From Enterococcus sp. BWR-S5 (lineage in GTDB: Bacteria; Bacillota; Bacilli; Lactobacillales; Enterococcaceae), in the NCBI RefSeq assembly GCF_016745255.1, contig NZ_JADOEQ010000001.1, positions 1-64,000 of the forward strand: a stretch of 64,000 nucleotides of DNA, in the 5' to 3' direction. Each line of letters starts with the position of its first letter. The stretch's first letter is position 1. This document shows positions 1 through 11,044 of this stretch, piece after piece. Below the pieces are notes generated by a model that ran no database searches, was not told the origin of the DNA, and saw only the letters and a program-made list of their open reading frames with translations. Made by a program: the position numbers and the translations under genes.

Positions 1-7
1 ACACCAG

Positions 8-123
8 TGTGGTGGCGATAGCGAGAAGGATACACCTGTTCCCATGCCGAACACAGAAGTTAAGCTTCTTAGCGCCGATTGTAGTGAGGGGTTTCCCCTT
101 GTGAGAGTAGGACGCCGCCGCGC
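8..123 (+). rRNA. rrf: 5S ribosomal RNA
   Basis: The sequence carries the typical low-GC Gram-positive 5S core (cctgttcccatgccgaacac, then gaagttaagcttctt) and complementary ends (gtggtggcg near the 5' end, cgccgccgc near the 3' end). It is about 116 nt, the usual length. The 16S and 23S genes would lie upstream of the window; only a few bases of spacer are visible before it. It is followed directly by the tRNA cluster, as in enterococcal and bacillar rRNA operons. Confidence 0.95.
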
Positions 124-138
124 GATTGTTGTAATTAT

Positions 139-211
139 GGAGGTTTAGCTCAGCTGGGAGAGCACCTGCCTTACAAGCAGGGGGTCAGCGGTTCGATCCC
201 GTTAACCTCCA
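139..211 (+). tRNA. tRNA-Val (anticodon TAC)
   Basis: Full cloverleaf of 73 nt with anticodon loop ct-TAC-aa closed by cctgc/gcagg. It is the first tRNA after 5S. No CCA is encoded after the discriminator A. Confidence 0.97.
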
Positions 212-214
212 TAT

Positions 215-287
215 GAGTCGTTAGCTCAGTTGGTAGAGCATCTGACTTTTAATCAGAGGGTCACAGGTTCGAGCCCTGTACGACTCA
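215..287 (+). tRNA. tRNA-Lys (anticodon TTT)
   Basis: 73 nt cloverleaf with acceptor gagtcgt/acgactc and anticodon loop ct-TTT-aa. Only three bases separate it from tRNA-Val. CCA is not encoded. Confidence 0.97.
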
Positions 288-293
288 TAACAT

Positions 294-375
294 GCGGGTG
301 TGGCGGAATTGGCAGACGCACTAGATTTAGGATCTAGCGCCTTACGGCGTGGGGGTTCAAGTCCCTTCACCCGCA
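294..375 (+). tRNA. tRNA-Leu (anticodon TAG)
   Basis: 82 nt class II tRNA with a long variable arm (gcgccttacggcgt), acceptor gcgggtg/cacccgc and anticodon TAG. CCA is not encoded. Confidence 0.97.
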
Positions 376-380
376 TAGAA

Positions 381-453
381 GCCGGCTTAGCTCAGTTGGT
401 AGAGCATCTGATTTGTAATCAGAGGGTCGAGGGTTCAAGTCCTTTAGCCGGCA
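381..453 (+). tRNA. tRNA-Thr (anticodon TGT)
   Basis: 73 nt cloverleaf, acceptor gccggct/agccggc, anticodon loop tt-TGT-aa between tctga and tcaga. CCA is not encoded. Confidence 0.97.
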
Positions 454-460
454 TAGAAAT

Positions 461-532
461 GCGGAAATAGCTCAGTGGTAGAGCACCACCTTGCCAAGGT
501 GGGGGTCGCGGGTTCGAACCCCGTTTTCCGCT
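461..532 (+). tRNA. tRNA-Gly (anticodon GCC)
   Basis: 72 nt cloverleaf, acceptor gcggaaa/tttccgc with discriminator T, anticodon GCC. CCA is not encoded. Confidence 0.97.
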
Positions 533-544
533 TTCGGCAACCTA

Positions 545-630
545 GCCGGGGTGGCGGAACTGGCAGACGCACAGGACTTAAAATCCTGCGGTGAGTGATC
601 ACCGTACCGGTTCGATTCCGGTCCTCGGCA
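545..630 (+). tRNA. tRNA-Leu (anticodon TAA)
   Basis: 86 nt class II tRNA with long variable arm (cggtgagtgatcaccg), acceptor gccgggg/cctcggc and anticodon TAA. CCA is not encoded. Confidence 0.97.
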
Positions 631-642
631 TGAGAATAACTT

Positions 643-716
643 GCACCCATAGCTCAACTGGATAGAGTGTTTGACTACGAATCAAAAGGTTAGGGGTTCG
701 ACTCCCTTTGGGTGCA
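643..716 (+). tRNA. tRNA-Arg (anticodon ACG)
   Basis: 74 nt cloverleaf, acceptor gcaccca/tgggtgc, anticodon loop ct-ACG-aa; A34 would be edited to inosine by TadA. CCA is not encoded. Confidence 0.97.
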
Positions 717-727
717 TTAGGTTTATA

Positions 728-801
728 CGGGAAGTAGCTCAGCTTGGTAGAGCACTTGGTTTGGGACCAAGGGGTCGCAGGTTCGAATCCTGTCTTCCCG
801 A
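728..801 (+). tRNA. tRNA-Pro (anticodon TGG)
   Basis: 74 nt cloverleaf, acceptor cgggaag/cttcccg, anticodon loop tt-TGG-ga between cttgg and ccaag. CCA is not encoded. Confidence 0.97.
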
Positions 802-817
802 TTTTAATTTGTGATTT

Positions 818-890
818 GGGGCCTTAGCTCAGCTGGGAGAGCGCCTGCTTTGCACGCAGGAGGTCAGCGGTTCGATCCCGCTAGGCTCCA
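818..890 (+). tRNA. tRNA-Ala (anticodon TGC)
   Basis: 73 nt cloverleaf, acceptor ggggcct/aggctcc including one G-U pair at the third position, anticodon TGC. CCA is not encoded. Confidence 0.96.
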
Positions 891-902
891 TTTTCATATT
901 TT

Positions 903-976
903 CGCGGCGTAGCTCAGCTGGCTAGAGCGTCCGGTTCATACCCGGGAGGTCGGGGGTTCGATCCCCTCTGCCGCGA
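903..976 (+). tRNA. tRNA-Met, elongator type (anticodon CAT)
   Basis: 74 nt cloverleaf with anticodon CAT. Acceptor cgcggcg/tgccgcg is paired at 1-72, unlike an initiator, and positions 4 and 5 are G, unlike the C4/C5 expected for a lysidine-modified tRNA-Ile2. I therefore assign elongator Met. Gene order Ala-Met-Ile2-Ser-fMet matches the Bacillus trnB cluster. Confidence 0.85.
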
Positions 977-994
977 TTGTTTTGCTTAGAGCCA

Positions 995-1068
995 GGACCT
1001 TTAGCTCAGTTGGTTAGAGCAGACGGCTCATAACCGTCCGGTCGTAGGTTCGAGTCCTACAAGGTCCA
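995..1068 (+). tRNA. CAT-anticodon tRNA, probably tRNA-Ile2 (lysidine type)
   Basis: 74 nt cloverleaf with anticodon CAT and acceptor ggacctt/aaggtcc. C4-G69 and C5-G68 are determinants associated with TilS recognition, so I favour tRNA-Ile2 (modified to lysidine, reading AUA) over a second elongator Met. Synteny with Bacillus trnB agrees, but the anticodon alone cannot decide. Confidence 0.72.
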
Positions 1069-1105
1069 TCGTGACATTGTAATAGATTAGACTATCAGCT
1101 ATTAT

Positions 1106-1195
1106 GGAGGATTACCCAAGTCCGGCTGAAGGGAACGGTCTTGAAAACCGTCAGGTGTGTAAAAGCACGCAAGGGTTCGAATCCCTTATCCTCCT
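1106..1195 (+). tRNA. tRNA-Ser (anticodon TGA), copy 1
   Basis: 90 nt class II tRNA, acceptor ggaggat/atcctcc, anticodon TGA, long variable arm. It begins the first copy of a duplicated tRNA block. An identical copy lies at 1797-1886. Confidence 0.96.
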
Positions 1196-1207
1196 TTTTA
1201 AAATTAT

Positions 1208-1281
<74 letters not shown>

Positions 1282-1297
1282 TTGAAATAAGAATAAA

Positions 1298-1370
1298 GGT
1301 TCCGTGGTGTAGGGGTTAACATGCCTGCCTGTCACGCAGGAGATCGCGGGTTCGATTCCCGTCGGAACCG
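1298..1370 (+). tRNA. tRNA-Asp (anticodon GTC), copy 1
   Basis: 73 nt cloverleaf, acceptor ggttccg/cggaacc, discriminator G, anticodon GTC. It is separated from fMet by only 16 bases, whereas in the second block 138 bases intervene. Confidence 0.97.
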
Positions 1371-1374
1371 TTTT

Positions 1375-1447
1375 GGCTCGGTAGCTCAGTTGGTAGAGCA
1401 ATGGATTGAAGCTCCATGTGTCGGCAGTTCGATTCTGTCCCGCGCCA
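1375..1447 (+). tRNA. tRNA-Phe (anticodon GAA)
   Basis: 73 nt cloverleaf with anticodon loop tt-GAA-gc between atgga and tccat. The acceptor ggctcgg/ccgcgcc leaves a T4-C69 mismatch; the other six pairs are intact. This is the only Phe gene in the cluster and is absent from the second block. CCA is not encoded. Confidence 0.93.
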
Positions 1448-1458
1448 TTTCCATTTAT

Positions 1459-1529
1459 GCGGGTGTAGTTTAGTGGTAAAACCACAGCCTTCCAAGCTGT
1501 TGTCGCGAGTTCGATTCTCGTCACCCGCT
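1459..1529 (+). tRNA. tRNA-Gly (anticodon TCC), copy 1
   Basis: 71 nt cloverleaf, acceptor gcgggtg/cacccgc, anticodon TCC, discriminator T. A second copy is at 2195-2265. Confidence 0.97.
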
Positions 1530-1534
1530 TTAAT

Positions 1535-1608
<74 letters not shown>

Positions 1609-1610
1609 TT

Positions 1611-1698
1611 GGGGAAGTACTCAAGTGGCTGAAGAGGCGCCCCTGCTAAGGGTGTAGGTCGGGAAACCGGCGCGAGGGTTCAAATCCCTCCTTCTCCG
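1611..1698 (+). tRNA. tRNA-Ser (anticodon GCT)
   Basis: 88 nt class II tRNA with variable arm (gtaggtcgggaaaccggcgc), anticodon GCT, discriminator G. It is present only in the first block. Confidence 0.95.
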
Positions 1699-1704
1699 TT
1701 TCAT

Positions 1705-1776
1705 GGCCCGTTGGTCAAGTGGTTAAGACACCGCCCTTTCACGGCGGTAACACGGGTTCGAATCCCGTACGGGTCA
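1705..1776 (+). tRNA. tRNA-Glu (anticodon TTC), copy 1
   Basis: 72 nt cloverleaf, acceptor ggcccgt/acgggtc, anticodon loop ct-TTC-ac. It differs from the copy at 2368-2439 by one base in the T loop (gaatc versus gagtc). Confidence 0.97.
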
Positions 1777-1796
1777 TAGCATTAACTTACCAGCAT

Positions 1797-1886
1797 GGAG
1801 GATTACCCAAGTCCGGCTGAAGGGAACGGTCTTGAAAACCGTCAGGTGTGTAAAAGCACGCAAGGGTTCGAATCCCTTATCCTCCT
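1797..1886 (+). tRNA. tRNA-Ser (anticodon TGA), copy 2
   Basis: Identical to 1106-1195. First gene of the second, shorter block. Confidence 0.96.
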
Positions 1887-1898
1887 TTTTAAAATTAT

Positions 1899-1972
<74 letters not shown>

Positions 1973-1974
1973 TT

Positions 1975-2098
1975 GAGGTTGTGAAAAAAGCGTTTAGCTC
2001 TGAGAAATAAGTAGGAGTTATCGAAAATCGCACTTCGGTTTTCAGAAAACTGCAGCTTATTTCCGAGAGAGTTGCTTTTGGAACACCGTTCGTCTTCT
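1975..2098 (+). repeat. dispersed intergenic repeat, copy A (between tRNA-fMet and tRNA-Asp)
   Basis: A 124 bp non-coding element with left end gaggttgtgaaaaaagcg and right end gcttttggaacaccgttcg, and internal complementary segments (gagaaataag near the left, gcttatttccg near the right). It matches the reverse complement of 39494-39616 and shares its ends with 10397-10504. The homologous spacer of tRNA block 1 (1282-1297) lacks it, which gives a natural empty site. Confidence 0.8.
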
Positions 2099-2110
2099 GA
2101 AAAGAATAAA

Positions 2111-2183
2111 GGTTCCGTGGTGTAGGGGTTAACATGCCTGCCTGTCACGCAGGAGATCGCGGGTTCGATTCCCGTCGGAACCG
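2111..2183 (+). tRNA. tRNA-Asp (anticodon GTC), copy 2
   Basis: Identical in its acceptor, anticodon and T arms to 1298-1370. It is followed directly by tRNA-Gly because tRNA-Phe is missing here. Confidence 0.97.
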
Positions 2184-2194
2184 TCCTTTTTACT

Positions 2195-2265
2195 GCGGGT
2201 GTAGTTTAGTGGTAAAACCACAGCCTTCCAAGCTGTTGTCGCGAGTTCGATTCTCGTCACCCGCT
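2195..2265 (+). tRNA. tRNA-Gly (anticodon TCC), copy 2
   Basis: 71 nt, same sequence as 1459-1529. Confidence 0.97.
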
Positions 2266-2273
2266 TTTTTTAT

Positions 2274-2347
<74 letters not shown>

Positions 2348-2367
2348 TTGAAATACTTTTTATGATT

Positions 2368-2439
2368 GGCCCGTTGGTCAAGTGGTTAAGACACCGCCCT
2401 TTCACGGCGGTAACACGGGTTCGAGTCCCGTACGGGTCA
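2368..2439 (+). tRNA. tRNA-Glu (anticodon TTC), copy 2
   Basis: 72 nt, last tRNA of the operon. One T-loop base differs from copy 1. A terminator follows immediately. Confidence 0.97.
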
Positions 2440-2440
2440 T

Positions 2441-2466
2441 AAGCGGTATAGTTACCGCTTTTTCAT
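2441..2466 (+). terminator. terminator of the rRNA-tRNA operon
   Basis: Perfect 8 bp stem aagcggta/taccgctt with a 4-base loop, followed by tttcatttat. Confidence 0.85.
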
Positions 2467-2476
2467 TTATTTTTAT

Positions 2477-2513
2477 TGAAAGCGTTGACAAATCTATACC
2501 CATCATGTAATCT
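2477..2513 (+). promoter_or_regulatory. cre site overlapping the beta-glucoside operon promoter
   Basis: TGAAAGCGTTGACA (2477-2490) fits the CcpA-box consensus at every defined position. Its right half is also a perfect -35 (TTGACA, 2485-2490), with TAATCT 17 bp downstream (2508-2513) as -10. Binding by CcpA would block polymerase, so glucose repression is expected. Binding itself is inferred. Confidence 0.75.
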
Positions 2514-2546
2514 ATTGGTATAGACGGTGCACAATTGAATAGTGTT

Positions 2547-2635
2547 GGATAGTGATTGTTTAAGTACAAGCTAAACCTAGTTATTTCAAAGGAGATGAAT
2601 TATCGTCTTTTTTGAAGTGGTTAGGTTTTTTTTTG
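2547..2635 (+). promoter_or_regulatory. RAT antiterminator overlapping a terminator, upstream of licT
   Basis: Bases 2547-2579 resemble a ribonucleic antiterminator of the BglG/LicT type, ending in ctaaaccta. That 3' end is also the left arm of a long terminator: aaaccta and tttcaaa pair with tttgaag and taggttt, followed by nine T residues ending at 2634. The two structures exclude each other. The downstream protein is a BglG-family factor, so autogenous antitermination is likely. Confidence 0.75.
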
Positions 2636-2683
2636 AATAAACGAGTAAAATAAGTATTTGTTTTATTCAGAATGGGGGAAAAC

Positions 2684-3526
2684 ATGTTAATTCATAAGAT
2701 ACTTAACAATAATGTAATCATCACTGTTGATGAACATGATCGTGAATTGATTGTGATGGGAAAGGGCTTGGGGTTTAGAAAAAAGCCCGGTGATTTCATT
2801 TCCAAGGACAATGTTGACAAGGTCTACCAGCTGACAAATGAGAAAATTTCCCTACAGTTTCAAGAGTTGCTGGAAGACTTACCAATGGAATATTTGGAGA
2901 TATCCGATGAAATTATTGAGTATGCCAAGAAGGAAATCAATGAGAACCTGAATGAAACGATTTATATATCATTGACGGATCACTTGCATACAGCAATCGA
3001 GCGTGTCAAAAAGAATGTCGAAGTCAAAAATGTTTTGTTGTGGGATATCAAACGGTTTTTCCCTGATGAGTTTAAGGTTGGTATGATGGCTATCCAAAAA
3101 GTGAAAGAAAGATACGATGTGGAGCTGTCGGAGGATGAGGCTGGATTTATTGCATTACATATTGTGAATGCACAGCAGGATGGCGATGGATCAGGAAACA
3201 CTTATGAGATTACAAAGATTATGCAGGAAATTATGAATATTATTAAATATTATTTTAAAATCTCATTTGATGAAAGCTCGGTCTATTTCTATCGTTTTAC
3301 GACACATTTAAAATTTTTTGCCTATCGGATGCTTTCTAAAGGTCAATCTGAGGATGAGACCGATCAGGAATTATTGGAAATCATTAAAACTAAGTATCAA
3401 AATGCCTACAACTGTATTGAAAAAATCGACAAGTATCTAATTGCTGCTTATGACTATAAAATCTCGAATGATGAAAAGCTTTATCTGACTATTCATATTG
3501 CACGTTTAGTCATTAAAAATAGTTAA
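2684..3526 (+). CDS. licT: BglG/LicT-family transcriptional antiterminator
   Basis: A 280-residue RNA-binding antiterminator with an N-terminal CAT domain (about residues 1-55, starting MLIHKILNNN) and two PRD domains (about 65-170 and 171-280). The four regulatory histidines fall at H100, H159, H208 and H271, essentially the LicT positions, where HPr and EIIB phosphorylation set activity. I start at 2684 rather than the in-frame ATG at 2672 because GGGGGA lies just before 2684 and the family begins at this methionine. It sits behind one RAT/terminator and ahead of a second RAT-like element and the EIIBCA gene, so it should switch on its own operon when beta-glucosides are transported. Confidence 0.93.
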   Translation: MLIHKILNNNVIITVDEHDRELIVMGKGLGFRKKPGDFISKDNVDKVYQLTNEKISLQFQELLEDLPMEYLEISDEIIEYAKKEINENLNETIYISLTDHLHTAIERVKKNVEVKNVLLWDIKRFFPDEFKVGMMAIQKVKERYDVELSEDEAGFIALHIVNAQQDGDGSGNTYEITKIMQEIMNIIKYYFKISFDESSVYFYRFTTHLKFFAYRMLSKGQSEDETDQELLEIIKTKYQNAYNCIEKIDKYLIAAYDYKISNDEKLYLTIHIARLVIKNS

Positions 3527-3597
3527 AATCTAATCAACCGAAGGAGGGACGAGGTACACCAAGAGAATACCCCTGCGATACCAAAATGGTATGGCTT

Positions 3598-5560
<1,963 letters not shown>

Positions 5561-5606
5561 TCATATAAAGTTATTAAAATTAAGAATGACAGCTCTCGAC
5601 AACTGA

Positions 5607-5639
5607 GGATGAGAGGCAGTGAGTTACTTGCTTTTATCC
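5607..5639 (+). promoter_or_regulatory. intercistronic hairpin between bglP and the first GH1 gene
   Basis: ggatgagaggcagt can pair with acttgcttttatcc with several G-U pairs around a short gagtt loop. No T-run follows, so it is more likely an mRNA-stability or processing element than a terminator. Confidence 0.4.
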
Positions 5640-5687
5640 TTGGTTGACGGGAACGAATCATTTTTACAGTAGGAGAGGATTTTGTAG

Positions 5688-7118
<1,431 letters not shown>

Positions 7119-7219
7119 ATTTCATTGAATAGTCTATTACATGATGTCTTTTAAGTTGTTTACTAAAGATGCGTCAGGTAAAAGATATTTGCTGGAATCT
7201 AGGAACAAAAAAATAGAAT

Positions 7220-7266
7220 AAAAGGCTGAGACGATTTCGGATGTTGATTTCAGCCTTTTAGTTTTG
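7220..7266 (+). terminator. terminator after first GH1 gene
   Basis: Perfect 10 bp stem aaaaggctga/tcagcctttt with a 20 nt loop and agttttg after it. Confidence 0.75.
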
Positions 7267-7350
7267 ATGGAATGAAACCGATTTATATTTTACTTTTTTA
7301 TAAAAAAACATTTCCTATTGAGTGGTATGGTTTGATAGACCTAATCGTAA

Positions 7351-8838
<1,488 letters not shown>

Positions 8839-8929
8839 TACGAGAAAATTTGATAGTAAGTAAAAAAGATGGAGCGGGTCTAGGGGGCCAACCAACTCGT
8901 TACCGTCACTAAAGAATAGGAGCGAGAAG

Positions 8930-9739
8930 ATGAAAAAGATAGCTAAAGCGATAGGAATATTAGGATTAACATTATTATTTGCAGGATGCGGAAATGGTGC
9001 AACGAAAACAGATACAGCAGAGAAAGCTGAAACACCGGAAGAATTAACTATTTACGTTGTTCGTCATGGGAAAACAATGTTGAATACAACAGACCGTGTG
9101 CAGGGCTGGTCAGATGCAGTATTGACACCGGCGGGTGAAGAAGTAGTTACTGCTGCCGGAATTGGTTTGAAAGACGTTGATTTCCAAAGTGCATACAGCA
9201 GTGACAGTGGTCGTGCGATGCAGACAGCTAAGCTAATCCTTGCTGAAAATAAAACAGCTTCTGAATTGAACTTGAATACAGACGAACGTTTCAGAGAGTT
9301 CAACTTTGGTACGTATGAAGGCGATTTGAATCATACAATGTGGCAGGATATTGCAGACGATCAAGGTGTGACATTAGAAGAGTTCATGAAAAATATGACA
9401 CCTGAATCCTTTGCCAATAGTGTTGCGAAGTTAGATGAAGGTCGCGATGAAGAAGGTGTAAACTGGCCGGCAGAAGACTATAAGACAATTGCAAGTCGTT
9501 TGACTGAAGGTCTTGATGCCCTGGTTGAAGCTGAAATGAAAAATGAAGGCTCTGGAAATGTGTTGCTTGTTTCTCATGGTCTGAGTATTTCAGCAATGTT
9601 AGATACATTGTTCGATGACTTCAAGATTCCGGAAGGCGGACTGAAAAATGCCAGCGTTTGTACCATCCAATATAAAGATGGTGAATATACATTAGATAAA
9701 GTTAATGATTTGAGCTATGTAGAAGCTGGACAAAAATAG
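8930..9739 (+). CDS. secreted lipoprotein of the histidine phosphatase (phosphoglycerate mutase) superfamily
   Basis: 269 residues. A signal peptide ends in the lipobox LFAGC (Cys20), so it should be anchored on the outside of the membrane. The mature part is a histidine phosphatase: catalytic H46 in VVRHGKTMLN, then GTYEGD, and the second catalytic His in LLVSHGLS. The substrate is unknown; an extracellular sugar phosphate or other phosphoester is possible. It lies 91 bases after the second GH1 gene with no clear terminator between, so it may be co-expressed. tagGAGCGAG upstream is a usable ribosome-binding site. Confidence 0.85.
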   Translation: MKKIAKAIGILGLTLLFAGCGNGATKTDTAEKAETPEELTIYVVRHGKTMLNTTDRVQGWSDAVLTPAGEEVVTAAGIGLKDVDFQSAYSSDSGRAMQTAKLILAENKTASELNLNTDERFREFNFGTYEGDLNHTMWQDIADDQGVTLEEFMKNMTPESFANSVAKLDEGRDEEGVNWPAEDYKTIASRLTEGLDALVEAEMKNEGSGNVLLVSHGLSISAMLDTLFDDFKIPEGGLKNASVCTIQYKDGEYTLDKVNDLSYVEAGQK

Positions 9740-9795
9740 AAATAACTATCGAAGTGTCGAAGGAGCGTTTTCCGAAATACGGTTCATTCGACTTG

Positions 9796-9835
9796 CAGAG
9801 GCTGCGACAATTTTATGTCGAGCCTCTGTTTTTTC
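9796..9835 (+). terminator. terminator after the histidine-phosphatase lipoprotein
   Basis: Stem cagaggct/agcctctg extended by gaca/tgtc, followed by tttttt. Confidence 0.85.
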
Positions 9836-9898
9836 TTATAAAAAATAGTACAATAACAGGTATAGGATTTGATAGAAGGAAAAGTTTAGGAGGATTAC

Positions 9899-10378
9899 AT
9901 GGAAAACAGACATATTGATTTATTAAAAAGATGTATTGAGATTTCTAAAGATGCTCGTGCCCATGGGAATACGCCTTTTGGGGCTCTTTTAGCGGATAAA
10001 AATGGCAAGATACTTCTGGAGCAGGAGAATGTCGAAATCACGGAGCATGTCTGTATTGGCCATGCGGAGACAATGCTGGTAGCCGCCGCTTCAAGGAAGT
10101 TTGAAAAAGAATTCCTTTGGGAGTGTACCTTATATACGACAGCCGAGCCTTGTGCTATGTGTACAGGAAGTATCTATTGGGGGAATATCGGATGTATTGT
10201 TTACGCGATGACAGAGAAGCGTCTGTTGGAGCTAACTGGAGACAATGAGCAAAATCCAACCTTTGATTTACCTGCGAAAGAAATCTTGGCAAGAGGACAA
10301 AAGGAGATACAGGTCATCGGGCCATTTCCAGAACTGGAAAAGGAAGCAGCAGCTGTTCATGAAGGGTATTGGAACTAA
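9899..10378 (+). CDS. zinc-dependent nucleoside/guanine deaminase family protein
   Basis: 159 residues of the cytidine/guanine deaminase fold. The zinc site is visible: HAET (ligand His and catalytic Glu) followed by PCAMC (two Cys ligands). Length and the segment ALLADKNGKI fit guanine deaminase-like or tRNA-type deaminases of low-GC Gram-positives. tRNA adenosine deaminase is less likely because its usual neighbours are absent. AGGAGG lies just upstream of the ATG. It stands as a single gene between a terminator and the repeat element at 10397. Confidence 0.85.
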   Translation: MENRHIDLLKRCIEISKDARAHGNTPFGALLADKNGKILLEQENVEITEHVCIGHAETMLVAAASRKFEKEFLWECTLYTTAEPCAMCTGSIYWGNIGCIVYAMTEKRLLELTGDNEQNPTFDLPAKEILARGQKEIQVIGPFPELEKEAAAVHEGYWN

Positions 10379-10396
10379 AAAATGGTTATCTGAAGT

Positions 10397-10504
10397 GAGG
10401 TTGGGCCAAAAGTGTTTTGCTTCAAAGACTTGGCTCTTTAGAGCTTAGCATTTGATGAGATCGAAACGAAGTGTAGTGCAGCTTTTGGACCACCGTTTAT
10501 TCGG
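10397..10504 (+). repeat. dispersed intergenic repeat, copy C (diverged)
   Basis: Left end gaggttgggccaaaagtg and right end gcttttggaccaccgtttat match the ends of the copies at 1975-2098 and 39494-39616, while the interior has diverged. The ends are themselves partly complementary (ccaaaag and cttttgg), so the element can fold. It occupies a 323 bp gene-free stretch. The rest of that stretch is AT-rich and holds a promoter-like TTGACT at 10628. Confidence 0.6.
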
Positions 10505-10701
10505 ATTTTAGGTGTAAGAAGAGTTGGATGTTTATTTCTGTCCCAGACACATTTTTTTGTGGTGAAGTGCATGAGCTAGTTATTTATTCAATAAAACACT
10601 AAAAATTCTGAATTTTCTAAAAAAACATTGACTTCTACTTTTAATAAAGCAATAATAAATACTATCACAGTAAAAATGATTGAGGAACAGGAGGAGATAA
10701 G

Positions 10702-11019
10702 ATGATCATAAAACCAACATTACCACAGGAAATGAACATCTTCTTTGATCAGGAGAATCACCCAAACAAACGGGTGCAAATGGGAGTAATTACCTTACAA
10801 CCAGGAGAAAAGAGACCGCTTGAAGGATTTTCCAGACACGATCAGGATGAATACTCTTATGTTATTTCAGGAGCTGCTCACACTATTTTAGAGGATGGTC
10901 AGGACTTGGTCGGGAAACCAGGTGATGCTCAGCTGATTGAAGCAGGAGAAGGGCACATTAACTATAACGATGGAGACGAGCCAGCAGTGGTTGTTTGGAT
11001 GCTGGTGGAACGCGAGTAA
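10702..11019 (+). CDS. small cupin-domain protein
   Basis: 105 residues forming a single cupin barrel: QPGEKRPLEGFSRHDQDEYSYVISG carries the first motif (His, Glu), and GDAQLIEAGEGHINYN the second. It may bind a metal or small ligand; no enzymatic activity can be inferred. GGAGGAG precedes the ATG. It ends 25 bases before an OppA-type lipoprotein gene and is probably co-transcribed with it, which hints at a role in sensing or processing the same ligand. Confidence 0.8.
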   Translation: MIIKPTLPQEMNIFFDQENHPNKRVQMGVITLQPGEKRPLEGFSRHDQDEYSYVISGAAHTILEDGQDLVGKPGDAQLIEAGEGHINYNDGDEPAVVVWMLVERE

Positions 11020-11044
11020 AAAAGAAGGTACGGGGGATAAGAAA

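Noticed and set aside
7273-7286. Possible cre site before the second GH1 gene (tgaaaccgatttat)
   Set aside because: The last two consensus bases are wrong and no promoter is obvious around it.
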